From Gonapodya prolifera JEL478 (lineage: Eukaryota; Monoblepharomycota; Monoblepharidomycetes; Monoblepharidales; Gonapodyaceae): a stretch of DNA of 64,000 nucleotides. The number at the start of each line of letters is the position of its first letter. The first letter of the stretch is position 1. The position numbers and the translations under genes were made by a program. The notes below the pieces were generated by a model that was not told the origin of the DNA, ran no database searches, and worked only from the letters and a program-made list of their open reading frames with translations. The DNA is taken from positions 64,761-128,760 of the forward strand of contig KQ965739.1 in NCBI GenBank assembly GCA_001574975.1, given 5' to 3'. Shown in pieces: positions 10,269-21,163 of the stretch.

Positions 10269-12108
10269 GCAAGAGGAACTGTCAACTCACATCATACGCC
10301 GCCAACACGCGACACACCTCGATCCTAATCCTTGCCGCTCTATTACTGCTACTGCCCGCGCTCGTGTACCCTTCCCCGTCGGACCACTCTCCCCCTGAGC
10401 CTTCGTACACCTGCGAGTTCCTCAACCCGGGCGGGGCGACACCGACGCGGGACGAATGAGACGCGAGCGGGAGGAGCGGCTGGTGCGAGCCGGCGAGTGA
10501 GGGTGAGTGGGGCGGGTTGGTCGAGGATGCGGCGAAGGAGGGCGGGCGTGCACCGGAGGCGGCGGCGGCGTGCAGGGAGAGTTGCGATGCTTTTGGGTTG
10601 AGGGTGACCGATGCCGAGGGTGATTTGACGTGTTGGCCCTGGCCCTGGCCCTGGGACTGGGACTGGGACTGGCCGAGCGTGACCGAGGGTGGTTTGTTCG
10701 GGTTGAACGCCGCGCCCGGGCCGGCGCTCGTGCCCAGTGATTGGGACAGCGTGCCCGAGGGCGTCTTGGTGTGGCCCTGGCCCCCGCCGGCGACTTGCCC
10801 GATCGACCCGGACCCCGTGCGCAGGGTGCCCGAGTGGATAGACGACCTGTCAGGCGAGGTCGCGTTTGCGCCGGACCACATATACGTGACGTTTGGCGAT
10901 GCCGTGGAGGGGCGGTGAGCGGTGAGGGAGGGCGACGACCCCCCGGTGTGGCCCGACGTGGCACTGCCGTTGGTGGTGGCGTAGTACGCCGAGTTGGGCG
11001 TTGTAGAGACGGGTCCCGAGACCGGGCCGGAGGGCGGGTAATGCGGGAAGGAAGCTTGCGAGGGCGGGACTGAGTAGGCGCCCGATGGCGGGACTGGTGT
11101 GCCCGCTCCCCCACCACCCGCGGCGCCGTATCCGTACATGGAGTACCCCGAGTCCGGCGTGGCCGTGCCGGCGCCGTACATGGGCGAGTTGCGCAGGCGG
11201 CGCGAATCGACTTGGTCCAGGACCGAGCCGCGGTTGGATGATTGGTAGCCCGGCACGGGGGAGAATCCGGCCGGGTAGTAGCCCGCGGAGGAGGGGATGG
11301 AGGCGTAGTCGGAGGGCGGGAGGAGTGCGGGGCTCATGGGCGGGAGGGGCTGTGAGAAGGTCGATGAGGGCGTGTCGGCGCCACCGCCGCCGGTGTGTGT
11401 TTGCGGGGGGCTGGGGCGCGGGCGTGGGAGGGTCGCGGACGGTTTCGTGAGCGGAGTGGAGTGGGGTTTGTTGGCATTGCGGGATTTGCGACGTGAGGCG
11501 AAGATGATGAACAGGAGTGCGATGATGGCTGCCGCTCCGCCGGCGACGATGGCGGCGAAGATGGGCACGGAGATTTTGCCGCCAAAGAGGCCGTCGGGTT
11601 GGGTGTCGGATGCGGGGGTCGCTGCCGCGGCGAGGGTGGGAGACGGGGAAGAGGAAGGGGAAGGAGAAGGAGCGGACGAGGCGGATGCGAGGGAGGACGA
11701 CAAGGCGGAGGACGATGCGACTGCGGGTGAGGAAGAGGATGCGCGTGCGGTGGTTGGCGACTGTGGCTGCGAGGATGCCGAGGCCGAGCCTGCGCCGGGT
11801 GTTGCATTGGGAGGCGGGCCCGAGGTTGCCGACGCAGGCTGTCCGCTGGAGTTTGATGCAGGCCCCGGGGGCGCGGCGGTTGCACTTTGTGCGGGTGCAG
11901 ACGATGCAGCCACGCCCGTCGAAGATGCGCCCGCGGATCCCGATGCGGTGGCGATTGCAGACGCTGGCGAGTCCGAGGTCTGCGCGCGTGCGTGTCGCGC
12001 CAGAAGAGCGAGCAGAACGTGTGCTGCCACTGCCAGTCGCGCCAGGGGAGACCCGTCACCGCCGACTCCACGCACTCCGCGCCCCGCACCCGTCGCAATC
12101 GCCGCCAT
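9876..12108 (-). CDS. Type I membrane protein with Ser-rich ectodomain and cytoplasmic SH3 domain
   Basis: Two exons (12108-10291, 10031-9876) give 657 residues. The order is: signal peptide (hydrophobic core LAVAAHVLLALLA, cleavage near residue 42), a Ser/Ala/Pro/Thr-rich ectodomain to about residue 175, one membrane segment (about 181-204) followed by RRKSR, a long Pro/Ser/Tyr-rich cytoplasmic tail, and a C-terminal SH3 domain. The SH3 domain is split by the intron: RVLAAYD ends exon 1 and PQFQGDLRLVAGSKVQV begins exon 2, with the DGWARG and GVFPEAYV motifs after it. The layout resembles fungal stress sensors of the Mid2 type joined to a Fus1/Sho1-like SH3 domain, which would link the cell wall to signalling proteins. 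The frame is open upstream to 12291, but only the start at 12108 puts the signal peptide first. Confidence 0.8.
10077..10094. other. Assembly gap (18 N) in intron
   Basis: Run of N flanked by G-rich sequence, inside the intron of the SH3 membrane protein gene. True gap length unknown. Confidence 0.95.
10199..10268. repeat. Hexanucleotide microsatellite (CCACGA)n
   Basis: About eleven tandem six-base units, first CCCACG then CCACGA, filling much of the intron that splits the SH3 domain. The apparent Thr or Asp-His repeat proteins read from it are artefacts. Confidence 0.9.
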
Positions 12109-12463
12109 CGTCACTCCTTCACTGCGCAGAAACCCGCTGCTTGCTCCTCGAGTGCGTGCTGCGCGGTGTGCTCGCGTTGCCCTGGGTCTTTCCAAATCCG
12201 GCGTGTCGGTGTCCCTGGCGGACAATTCCCCGGCCTGTGCCGCACTCCCAGATTTTTCTTTTCTTTCGTCATTGATCATGCAAAAAGACACTCTTGTAAT
12301 TACTATTATTGCTTTCTGTTGATTTAGTTTGCCTTCGATAAAATGAATGCGTGATCACGTTTTTTTATCCCCGGTCACTTGCACGCCTAAACATGAATTA
12401 CCCTGATAACCCCTCCACCCCTCTCCCAAAACTCTTTTGCAAAACATTCCCACCCCCTTCCCC
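12109..12463. other. Intergenic region upstream of the SH3 protein gene
   Basis: About 350 bases holding the 5' region of the SH3 protein gene and the 3' flank of the Cache receptor. AT-rich in the middle. No other feature seen. Confidence 0.4.
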
Positions 12464-15204
12464 TCACAAAAGCTGGCTCGTAGAATAACTCGGGCCATTT
12501 GCAGACGTCGGGCTCCTGGGCCCGTTCAGTGTGAAAGACTCGAGCGACTTCTCGTGCACGTCAGACACGCTCTTGCTTCCCGTCGTGCCCCGTCCGGCGA
12601 TCAAGTTCTTGTTCTCTGTGATAGAGGTATAAGTTTAGTTGATGCCTTTCATATGCTCGGTAGACGCAACGGATGCGAGTACTCACGCTTCAACGCATTG
12701 GCAAACACTTCCAGCATTGCCACGAAGTTGCCCTGCGTGTTGTTGATCTCGCGTACGATCGAGGCGCGTTTCATAGTTCCGTCGCGGATCGAACTGAAGT
12801 CGAACTGGCACGTGTGGCGCACGCGGTTCGTGATCGGTGAAAGGTATCGACTTCAGTAAGACTGGATGCATGAGCACTTCACCAGTGCCTACCTTGGTCG
12901 CCTTTCTCATCGCATCAAGAATCGTCGACAACGGGCGATCGACAAAAATATACGTGAACGCGACCGACGTGAACCCCATGATGAACGCAACCGCGACCGC
13001 TAACATTCCACGTGACGTAATTCAGATTTCGGACTGTCAGAGCACACTGCACGGCACATCAAAGACGGCAACAGTGTACAGTACCTGACGCGATCATGAT
13101 GGCTTGTGCCGTCCGCCCCGTCGCCATGAGGTTATCCGAAAGCGCAATCGTGTCGCCGAGGTAATCCGTATCGGGCGCTCCTGAAACAATAACATACCTG
13201 TTCGACAGCAAAAAACCTTGGGGCTTAAGAGAGCGCGCTTCACCAAGCTACAAACCGCGGCAGCACTCACTTGAACCCTTCGAACGTGAGCGTCGTGACC
13301 TGGAACAAATACTTTTGCGCATAGAACTGCTTGTCCGCAAACGTGCTGTTCAACTGCCCCCCCGCGTACTTGTAGATGGCCGCCGCCGTCATGTTAAACA
13401 TCGGGTACTTGTCCGCCCCGAACTCCCAAATCGTCCTCAACACATAACTCCCCGCGCCCGCATCAACAAGCCTCGTCAGCGTCTGTTGCTGCGCATCCCA
13501 ACTCCCCAACCCGCTCATCGCCAACACCTCGGCCTGGGGCGTGAGGACATAAAACAGCGAGTTCGCGGTGCTCGAGTTCTTGACCACGTCTAAGACGCCG
13601 CACAGATCCTGTACCGTGAACCGCTCGTACACCCCGCCCACGAGCGTGCCCGAGGGGTCGTACAGGCCCATGGACAGGACTTGCAGGATCTGCCCGATGG
13701 CGACCGAGGGCGGGTCGAGGAGGACCTTGCGGTAGGGCATGGCGGAGGTGGGGGGGGCGGTGACAGTGGTGGGGACGGGGATTGAGACCTGCGACGTGGC
13801 GTGGCGTGGCGTGGTGTGGCGTGACATAGCGTGGGACATGGTGCAGGTGAGGGCTTGCGTACCAGGCAAACCCCGCGGCACGTTGCCACGTCGACCTGTT
13901 GGCACTCACGTTGTACAACCCCGCGCCAAACGTCCTCGATGCGTCGTTCCACATGTACACGTCCTATCGACGCAATCCAACAACCGTTTAAATCACTCTG
14001 GAGGGCGCTTCGGCCCATTCGACGCATCCAACAACTTACAAGCCCGCTACTCGTCGGGGTGGGGCACGTCTTTGGGCAGGAGCTCAAATTCGTCCCTCCG
14101 CTCTGCCAGACGTAATCGGCCCGGCCGTTCTCGTGCACGAAGCCCAGCCCGATTGGGAGGTTCGGGGTGAAGGAGGTGATAGAGCAGGCTTTGATTTTGT
14201 CTGGGGGGGGTGGCGAGGTGGGCGTGAGGCAAAAGCAAAATGACGTGAGTGTGTTTGGCAGAGAGACAGCACGAACAGGTCACGCCAGATGGCATATCCA
14301 TCGTAGGTCAACTGACCTTTGACGCCGACTGTATCGAATGTCGCCTTGAGGTACGGCACAAAGGTGTCCAAGTTCTGCAGGCTGACGACGCCGTTGGAGA
14401 ACCCGTTGGAAACCGCGAACAGGAAGGACGAGGCTTCTGTGAGGAATTCCTCTGTGCGAGCGTGGCGTGGTGTGGCGTGGTGTGGCGTGACGCGTGCAGT
14501 GCAGCCGTGCACAGTGAGTGGCAGGAAGCAGCAGTGTGAGAGTGGCAAAGTATTCCGTGGGGGTTGCTAAGCTTTGCAACAAACGTTGATCATGACGAGA
14601 GCACTCCACGTACTGATAGCATTGGCGATTTGAGCACTCGAGTCCACTTGACGCGCCTTTGCCAGATCGGCTATGCTGGTGGACGCTGAGGAGTGGTAAG
14701 AAGTAATGTGTCGTTCGCACACAAGAGCGTTCAAAGATCGGAGCTTTTCCGGTGCACGTGCACGTGCAGGTGCACTCACATTGATTCAGCGCGCTTGTGA
14801 TGCTGTTATTGTTCGTTATGCTCGCAATCGTGACAGTGATGACGGCGAGAACTGCGACGCTAGATGGGTGAATGCATGTCTCGGATTACAAACAACGTCG
14901 GATCGGTACGAGGTATTGCCGAGGGAGCTCACTTTGCAAAGACCAGCAACAGAATGACAGCCCTCAGCGAAATCACACCGCCTCCCACAGGCACCTTTGA
15001 CGAGCCCTGCTTCTCGGAATCGCCTTCTTGCGTCGGGTTTCTCTCCCGAGGTGTCGGTGCCGGTGCCGATCGAGGTCCGACGGAGCGACCGTACGGCGCC
15101 GTCTGCAGCGCTTGCGTGGACGCATATGGTGATTGCGTCGGTGTCGCCGTGGGTATGTCGAATGCGCTCCACGCGTCAGATTTGTTCATGTTCATTGCAA
15201 CCAT
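12464..15204 (-). CDS. Double-Cache (dCache) receptor without a visible kinase
   Basis: Eleven exons (from 15204-14933 down to 12615-12464) give 593 residues, all phases closing. After a Pro/Ser/Thr-rich cytoplasmic N-terminus comes membrane helix 1 (about residues 78-105), then an extracellular double-Cache sensor. Its parts are the long entry helix (SIADLAKARQVDSSAQIANA), VYMWNDASRTFGAGLYN, and the end motif YVIVSGAPDTDYLGDT. Membrane helix 2 (about 468-488) is followed by a short HAMP-like linker (DRPLSTILDAMRKATK), a helical FDFSSIRDG...INNTQGNF segment, and a short Ser/Thr-rich tail ending at QLL. dCache domains bind small ligands such as amino acids. No histidine-kinase or cyclase domain follows before the stop. 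One exon joins through the tiny acceptor AATGTTAG; the Cache-2 exon (13788-13271) begins after a repeat-rich intron, so that junction is the least certain. Confidence 0.75.
13793..13838. repeat. GTGGC pentamer repeats in receptor intron
   Basis: A run of GTGGC units lies inside an intron of the Cache receptor gene. The same unit recurs in a second intron of the gene at about 14460-14490. Confidence 0.8.
14460..14491. repeat. GTGGC/GTGGT repeats in a second receptor intron
   Basis: Repeated GTGGCGTGGT units, the same motif as at 13.8 kb. Confidence 0.75.
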
Positions 15205-15360
15205 GGTGCCTGAAGAGGCTGAATGGCGCCCATGTGTTTATGCATTGTTTATACCTGTGCCTGGCTGTCGGCTGCTGTCAACACACCGGAGAATCCTTGC
15301 GAAGGAAGGGAAAAAAGAGCAAAAAACTACATTCCCTTTTCTCTGCCCTCGCTCATCTAG

Positions 15361-18300
15361 TTATATTGACAGACGTAGATTCATTGTAACCTTGCCCTGA
15401 ATTCGCAAATGGCTCGACTCCAACTTTTCAACAATGTCTCTTGAATACACCCCACCACGTTCCTGCCCGTAGATCTCTTCGAGATGGCTTTCAATCGCCA
15501 TAATCTCAGAAATCAGTCTTCCAGTCGCGGCCGCCCACGCAAACAACGACGTCATCTCTCCAGCCGTGCTCGAATCGTTCTCCAAGTTCCGTCTCGTCAC
15601 CGGGTGCTGACGAAGCGCGCTCAGCCACTGGGACCAGGCGATTCGGGGGCGAGGCAGAAACGTTGGTGTGGGCCGCTTTGTTTCGAGAATGCCGGAAAGA
15701 ATTTGAAGGTAGAGGACGATAGCCGACACCTGGAAAACAGGCGATCACGTGACGGTGTTTGTTTGTCTCATGTGGCGCCGATTCAAAGTACCCACCATCT
15801 CAACTTCAAGCCACTTAAAGTCATGGGTGTATTGCAAGGAGTTGGACCCACGTTTCGCGTGCTCGGTCACGTTGTCGAGACTTCCGAGGAGGTCGAGACA
15901 GGACTGGACCCTTTTTGCAACCTCTCGAACGGACCTGAAAAGGGCGATATAGTATTTAAGTGATGACATATCGACGTCGACTGCTTCCATACCGTCCATT
16001 CCACGGTCGTTCCAAATTGGGCTCTTTCTCGGAAAGATCAAACAGCTCGTTCATTCGCATGATCTGCAGCTGTGCATTAAGATGCACTCGTTGCACATTT
16101 TCAATCTTCTCAATAGGTTTGGGGTACGACCCTGCCCCTGTTGACAAGGTGTCCGTCTGGGAGTTCAGTTCATTCAGTCCATGAGTGGAGAAAGATTGAA
16201 TATTGCTTGAGGTATCTTCGCCTGAGGTATCTTCTGGATCAACCTCAATTATTTTTGTTCGTTTAGTGGATTCATTTCGGTCAGTGCAAGAAAAGAACGA
16301 CTGGGCGCGGCGTTCGTACAGAATGGACAAGTCGTACACAGTCTTCATGCAAAAAAAAAAAAAAAAAAATGAACCCCAGTTGGTTCGGAAACATTACTCC
16401 GCCTGTCTCACCTTGGCAAGAGTTTCTCGAAGTGTCGTCTTCGCGAGTGTCGGACTAAGTGAACGTATCGTCATGTGGAAAACCAAGATACGATGAGGAG
16501 TGGTATCATTGTCTTCCAGTACTGCAGTCAACGGGAAAGGCACCGACCTTCCGACCGCCATGAGGATGAGTGCCATTACGGCACCAGCCAGAACTTCCAG
16601 AAAGCGTTCAAAGACGACTGTACTGTTGCGGGTTGGAGCTTCGTCCAACACCTATCCCAATCCACAATCATGAAACCGCGGATGACGCCTTTCCCCCAGA
16701 CAAAAAAGTGTTTTTAGACTCACGTAAAGCGGATTGACCACGTTGCAGAACATAATAAACGCCATCATCGCCACAACGTTCGCTTTACCCAGCAACACGT
16801 TCACCATCACCACCGAGAACGGCAACAGCATTACGGCGATGATGACGCCTTTTCCAGGGAGGATTGTCCACCATGACAAGTAGCCCCAAACGGCGCCAAG
16901 AATCATGCCAAGTGTTCGGTGGGCTGTGGCTTGCATCGTGGACCCCACTGTTGGGCTCAGACAGAGAAGAGCGGCGAAGGCGGTGTTGTAGGCTTTGACA
17001 TTGATGTAGAACTACAACGGTGTGAAAGACGTAACGTGTTTGCGTGCGGCGCGCGACAGCTCACCTGGCTTGTCGCGTCGAATAATGCCAGAACCGAAGC
17101 CAAAAATATGGTGACCGTGACTGTGACTGCATACGAGGTATGCTTGGACACAAAAAATAGATGGGTCGCATATAGAACATCATCATAAAGAGAAGTGTTC
17201 TTGCCGACGAGGTCCTTGTTCCTCGGCCGTTGAGTGGAAGATGTGGTGGGCACGCGCTTGTCACCTCGTTTTTCGCGCAAATCCAAGGTAGACGCCAAGG
17301 ACGCAACCACGTCCCGCTCATTCTGCTCAAAATTGTGGTGCTTTAAGAGGACGGTCGGAAGCCATACACGCGGCTGGAACAGGCGGGTTGCATGCAAGGA
17401 TTTGACATATGATGTAAGGCGATGAAGCTTATGCGAGAACTCATCCAAGGAGAAGATGAAAAAGTGAAGGATTAGGAGCTGAGAAGTGGGAGGTTCGCAG
17501 TTCACAGCGTCAGGGGGGTGGTAAGTGCAAGGGAGTGGTGGACAGTTGAACAAAATTGCGTCACTCAACATACCATACCCGAAGAAGAGCGACAAAAGGC
17601 TCGTTCTCACCTCATCATCAACCCACGCCTCCCATAGATCAATATTGCTCACACTGTTCCTCCTGTCCCTGAACAGTTCTTCCGTCAACTTCACCTGGGA
17701 CCCTTCGAACGTCTTCAAGGCAGTATCAAGTCGGGACCTCTCAGCATCCAGAAAACTTTCGTCAGGTTGCCCCGTGCGACCCTCCTCCGTCAGGCGCTGG
17801 TAGGCTCCAGGCGGTGTGCGACCGCGGACGCTGAGGAACGCCCGCTTCATTTCTGTAAGGGTAGATCCGCAGGCGGCAGAGAGCGCATAGATGGAGGGCA
17901 CAAGAGGTGATCGGATACGTCGGAGAGAAGAGGGAATATTGGGGTGGTTAGAGTGCTTTGCGGAGATGGCAGAGTAGCTGAAGGGTTGAAACGACGGACG
18001 TCTTCAGTCTAGTGCAGCACACACAGAAATGACACTGAAGTATTAACATGCCGCCAATATCTTGACTGAGACGCTGAACGGCATTTGAGACCAAATCGAG
18101 GTCGTGGGGGTTGTAGCTGAGGGATATTGTCGCGCAGAGCCTTGGTCAGGGGCTGCTCCAAGGTGGAACGGTTCCCCCTTACCCCATCCCACTCCACCCC
18201 CATGCTTAACTTACAGTCCCCACGAAAGTTCCATCTTGGTCTCTTCTCGTGCAGTCGATAGCTTCTTCACACACTCGAGAAGCCTATCTTGTGCCTCCTT

Positions 18301-19307
18301 GGCACTCGCAAACGTCACCCCGCCTTCACCCTCCCGGAGAAAACACTCGATTTGCGCATCCAGTGCATCCCTTGCGGCGTCGAGTGAGGCCACGACGGCG
18401 AATTTGACTTGACCGTTTGCGGATTCTGGCCAGAGCACGAGCGCGCACCCGATGGAGATGGCGGACGCGAGGAGGTAGTTGAAGAATGGTAAAAAGCACC
18501 GAAGTGGCGATGCGGCTGTGATGTCGTCCCTGGCGAGGTCCATATTACTGACGATGTTTGACCCCGCGACGACTGCAAAGGTGCGGAGGCGCGTCGAGGC
18601 AGAGCGGACCCACGATGTGGCGAAGACGGCGAGGAGGAGAAACACAAGTTTGATGACGGAGCCTCGGTTGGAGTGTCGAGGATGTCGGGGTCGTTCGAGT
18701 GGGAGGCGAGGAGGTGGGTGTTGTATGCCGCGGTTGTGGTTTCGGCGGCAAGAAGGACCAGGCAGGCGAGAAAGGAGCCGGCGAGGCCGGATACGACAGC
18801 TGTTTCGACCATGGCCCCGAGTGTCCGACCGGGCTTTTTGTGGAAGGAACAGTGGGGTGACATGGAGTGGATGCATGCAGAATGATTAGTGTTCGATGAC
18901 GAAAAGCACCATCAATGAAATGCGTACGATAGACATCCAAAAGTAATTGGAGTGACGCCAATCGGTGCACTCGTTTCGCGTGTCTCCCAATCGTTTTGAC
19001 TCCTCGAGTGAAGAAAGTCGCCCCTTGCACTCACATGAATGAAAATAACCGCCAGCGGCAGCCCCGCAATAGATTTTGGAAACAACGCGGAGATTGGTTT
19101 GATGAGCACCATCGCGTAGGCGACGTAAATTGCTGCAATTACTCGGACCAGTCTTCGTCGCTGCTGGGTCGGTAGCTGGGTGAGGCGTGGTACATACAGG
19201 GATAAAGGAGATACCAGTGACCGGATGTGCGTCGAAATGCGTTGTGCCAGAGATTCTATCGTCGGGAGAACACCTGGAACAGGAGGTGTCCTGTCGGGTT
19301 GAGCCAT
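15361..19307 (-). CDS. FUSC / aromatic-acid-exporter-like multi-pass membrane protein (BRE4-like)
   Basis: Ten exons, from 19307-19035 down to 15729-15361, about 1,040 residues. The N-terminal membrane block reads VIAAIYVAYAMVLIKPI and, across the first intron, AVIFIH|PGRTLGAMVETAV, a pattern of the fungal BRE4/FUSC family. A soluble middle part (FRDRRNSVSNIDLWEAWVDD) precedes a second membrane block (YAVTVTVTIFLASVLALFD, then AALLCLSPTVGSTMQATAHR), which is the FUSC-like half, and a helical C-terminal domain. Related proteins are thought to export weak acids or affect sensitivity to brefeldin A; the substrate here is unknown. Exon 2 (18833-18215) needs one frame change near 18.65-18.70 kb, between ...DILDTPT and SVIKLVFLLLAVF, so a read error, an unseen mini-intron or a true mutation lies there. 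An A19 run at 16351-16369 is the polypyrimidine tract of one intron. Confidence 0.75.
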
Positions 19308-19651
19308 CACGCTGGCCGAGGCGGGTTGCAGGGAAACGTATGGGAGCAAGCAGCTTCGGTGAGTGCGCTGAAGTGTTCTGGTGGGTCTCTCGGCGAGGGA
19401 TCACGAAATCCACGTATGAAAACCTGGCGAATGTGGATTCGATCAGGCGCACTCCTTCACCGGCATTCCGTCATCGTTCAACGCGATGCGCAAAAATATG
19501 TGTACGAGCAACGTTGGCATCGCGCATTGCTCCGTTCACCAAAATATGGATCGAGATGGAGGCAGGGTTTGACCACGGCTGCTGGTGACAGAAGCTTCCC
19601 AAACCATCCCAAAACGAATTGTTCAAGGCAACCACCCAGTCTGGAGCTCTG
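19308..19651. other. Divergent promoter region
   Basis: About 340 bases between the starts of the FUSC gene (minus) and the small surface protein gene (plus). No distinct motif recognised. Confidence 0.4.
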
Positions 19652-21163
19652 ATGGCACCATCGCAAACCATCCAACCAGGCACTCGACTTTCCGCGTTCC
19701 TTATCGCAACCGGCTTTCTCATGCTAGGTCAGAGCGGCGTTTCTCAATCCATCCAGTCGTACAATCGCTGCTCGTGCAGCTCCCAATGCTACTACGGCGG
19801 GGGACCCTACGAGGGAGCGAACTCGGTGGGTTTCACCAATCTCCGATGAGGATGGGATTGAAACGCCGTAGCTTAATCGGGCAATGCGCCCGCAAATTCC
19901 CCATATTCCGGCCCAATCCATCGTTTCACTCTTCTCTGTTCTTGTATACCGTATAACCAACAGTGGTGCTGGGTTATTGAATCGACATGCACAGTTGGGG
20001 TACCTTTCCGTGCAGACGATGGCAGGGCATGGGACATTTGTGCAATGGTAAGGCTCGTCAGACTCGCCGTTCGACGAAAAACGATGACACTTCTTAGTAG
20101 ATCGCATCAAGCACTCTGTATTCGGGATCATTTGCCCCCACCATGCCCATACTCTCCTCGTCGGTCGACTTGTCCTCGTCTTCTTCACCAACATCACCTC
20201 CTTTCGAGCAGACACCTCCCTCTTCGCAAGCAACAACTCAACGCTCAGATGACTCTTCCCCTCTGCGTGTCGCTGGAATCGTTGCTGCCATCACGGGGAC
20301 ACTCGTAGCTGTTCTGCTTGCAGTGGGCGGTGCGTCTTGGGCCCGAAGAGAGAGACGTGGTGACGGAGGGGACAGCTCTGCTCCCACCGTTGCTGAACAG
20401 GTGAGCAGAGCCTTGCTCGTTGTTGCCTTGGCGCGAGGAACTGGTTGTGGGGCGAAACGAATGTGGACTTCAAAATCAAATGAAGACAGAATCAAGCGTC
20501 GCGATCACTCGTCAGCGTTGAATTCAATGCAAATGTGGTGCTTGTTGGGCATACTGCTGGAATGAGGCCTCCAGTCGACCAATACTTGGATCGTGTTCGA
20601 CCAGCCTTCGGATCTTGTTCCAGGCATGCACAACTACCAAATGAAAATGCATAAATACAGCTACAACAAAAGCTCGCGTACAGGAGAGAAGCTCGACTAC
20701 AGTACTGGTGGAAGCTATTCCTGTACTAATTCGCTCACCTTCCCAGAGTATCCCAAGCCACCTAAGGAACCCAAGAGCGCAAATGATGCCCACAAGCTCT
20801 TCGCGCCTCCCACCACATCTCCCAGAAGGCCACAACCGTTCTCTCCTGACCATTTCCACAACTCGCGCGCTCGGCGCACCTCTACCCAGCCCAACACTCG
20901 AGTCTCCAACGCTTCCCTTCTTTCGCGGCGCTTCGCCCGTCTCAGACACCAGCGACGGCCCCGCGTCCCCACGATCCCCGCGGGCGAGTTTTCGAACGGG
21001 ACTTCGCGCGTGGGAAACCTCGGCTGAAGAAATACGACAGGGAAAATTGGCACCGCTTCGACCTGTGATTGCCATTTCAGCGAGTGCGTCGACGTTGGTA
21101 GCGCAGGAGGGTGTGGTCATTCCAGTCGGAGAGGATGATGAGGTGGAAGCTGTGAAGGGTTGA
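19652..21163 (+). CDS. Small Cys-containing cell-surface protein with one membrane segment
   Basis: Four exons (19652-19825, 19964-20047, 20101-20400, 20747-21163), all phase 0, give 324 residues. A signal peptide (LSAFLIATGFLMLG) is followed by a short Cys-rich ectodomain (CSCSSQCYYGGG, WCWVIESTCTVG, WDICAM), a Ser/Thr/Pro stalk, one membrane segment (VAGIVAAITGTLVAVLLAVG) and a basic, Ser/Pro-rich cytoplasmic tail. This is the layout of fungal wall-stress sensors (Mid2/Wsc style), but the Cys pattern does not match a family I know. The last exon is the weakest part: a second frame starting EYPKPPKEPK is also open at its beginning, so the acceptor near 20746 could be wrong. The role as a sensor is inference. 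Confidence 0.55.

Noticed and set aside
10190-10330. His/Asp- or Thr-repeat protein from the microsatellite
   Set aside because: Pure translation of a six-base repeat inside an intron; no start, domain or splice support.
17479-17604. Continuous coding through this segment of the FUSC gene
   Set aside because: The frame stays open, but a strong GTGAGA donor at 17610 and CTTCTCAG acceptor join DLWEAWVDDE directly to LLILHFFIFSLDEF, as in the family.
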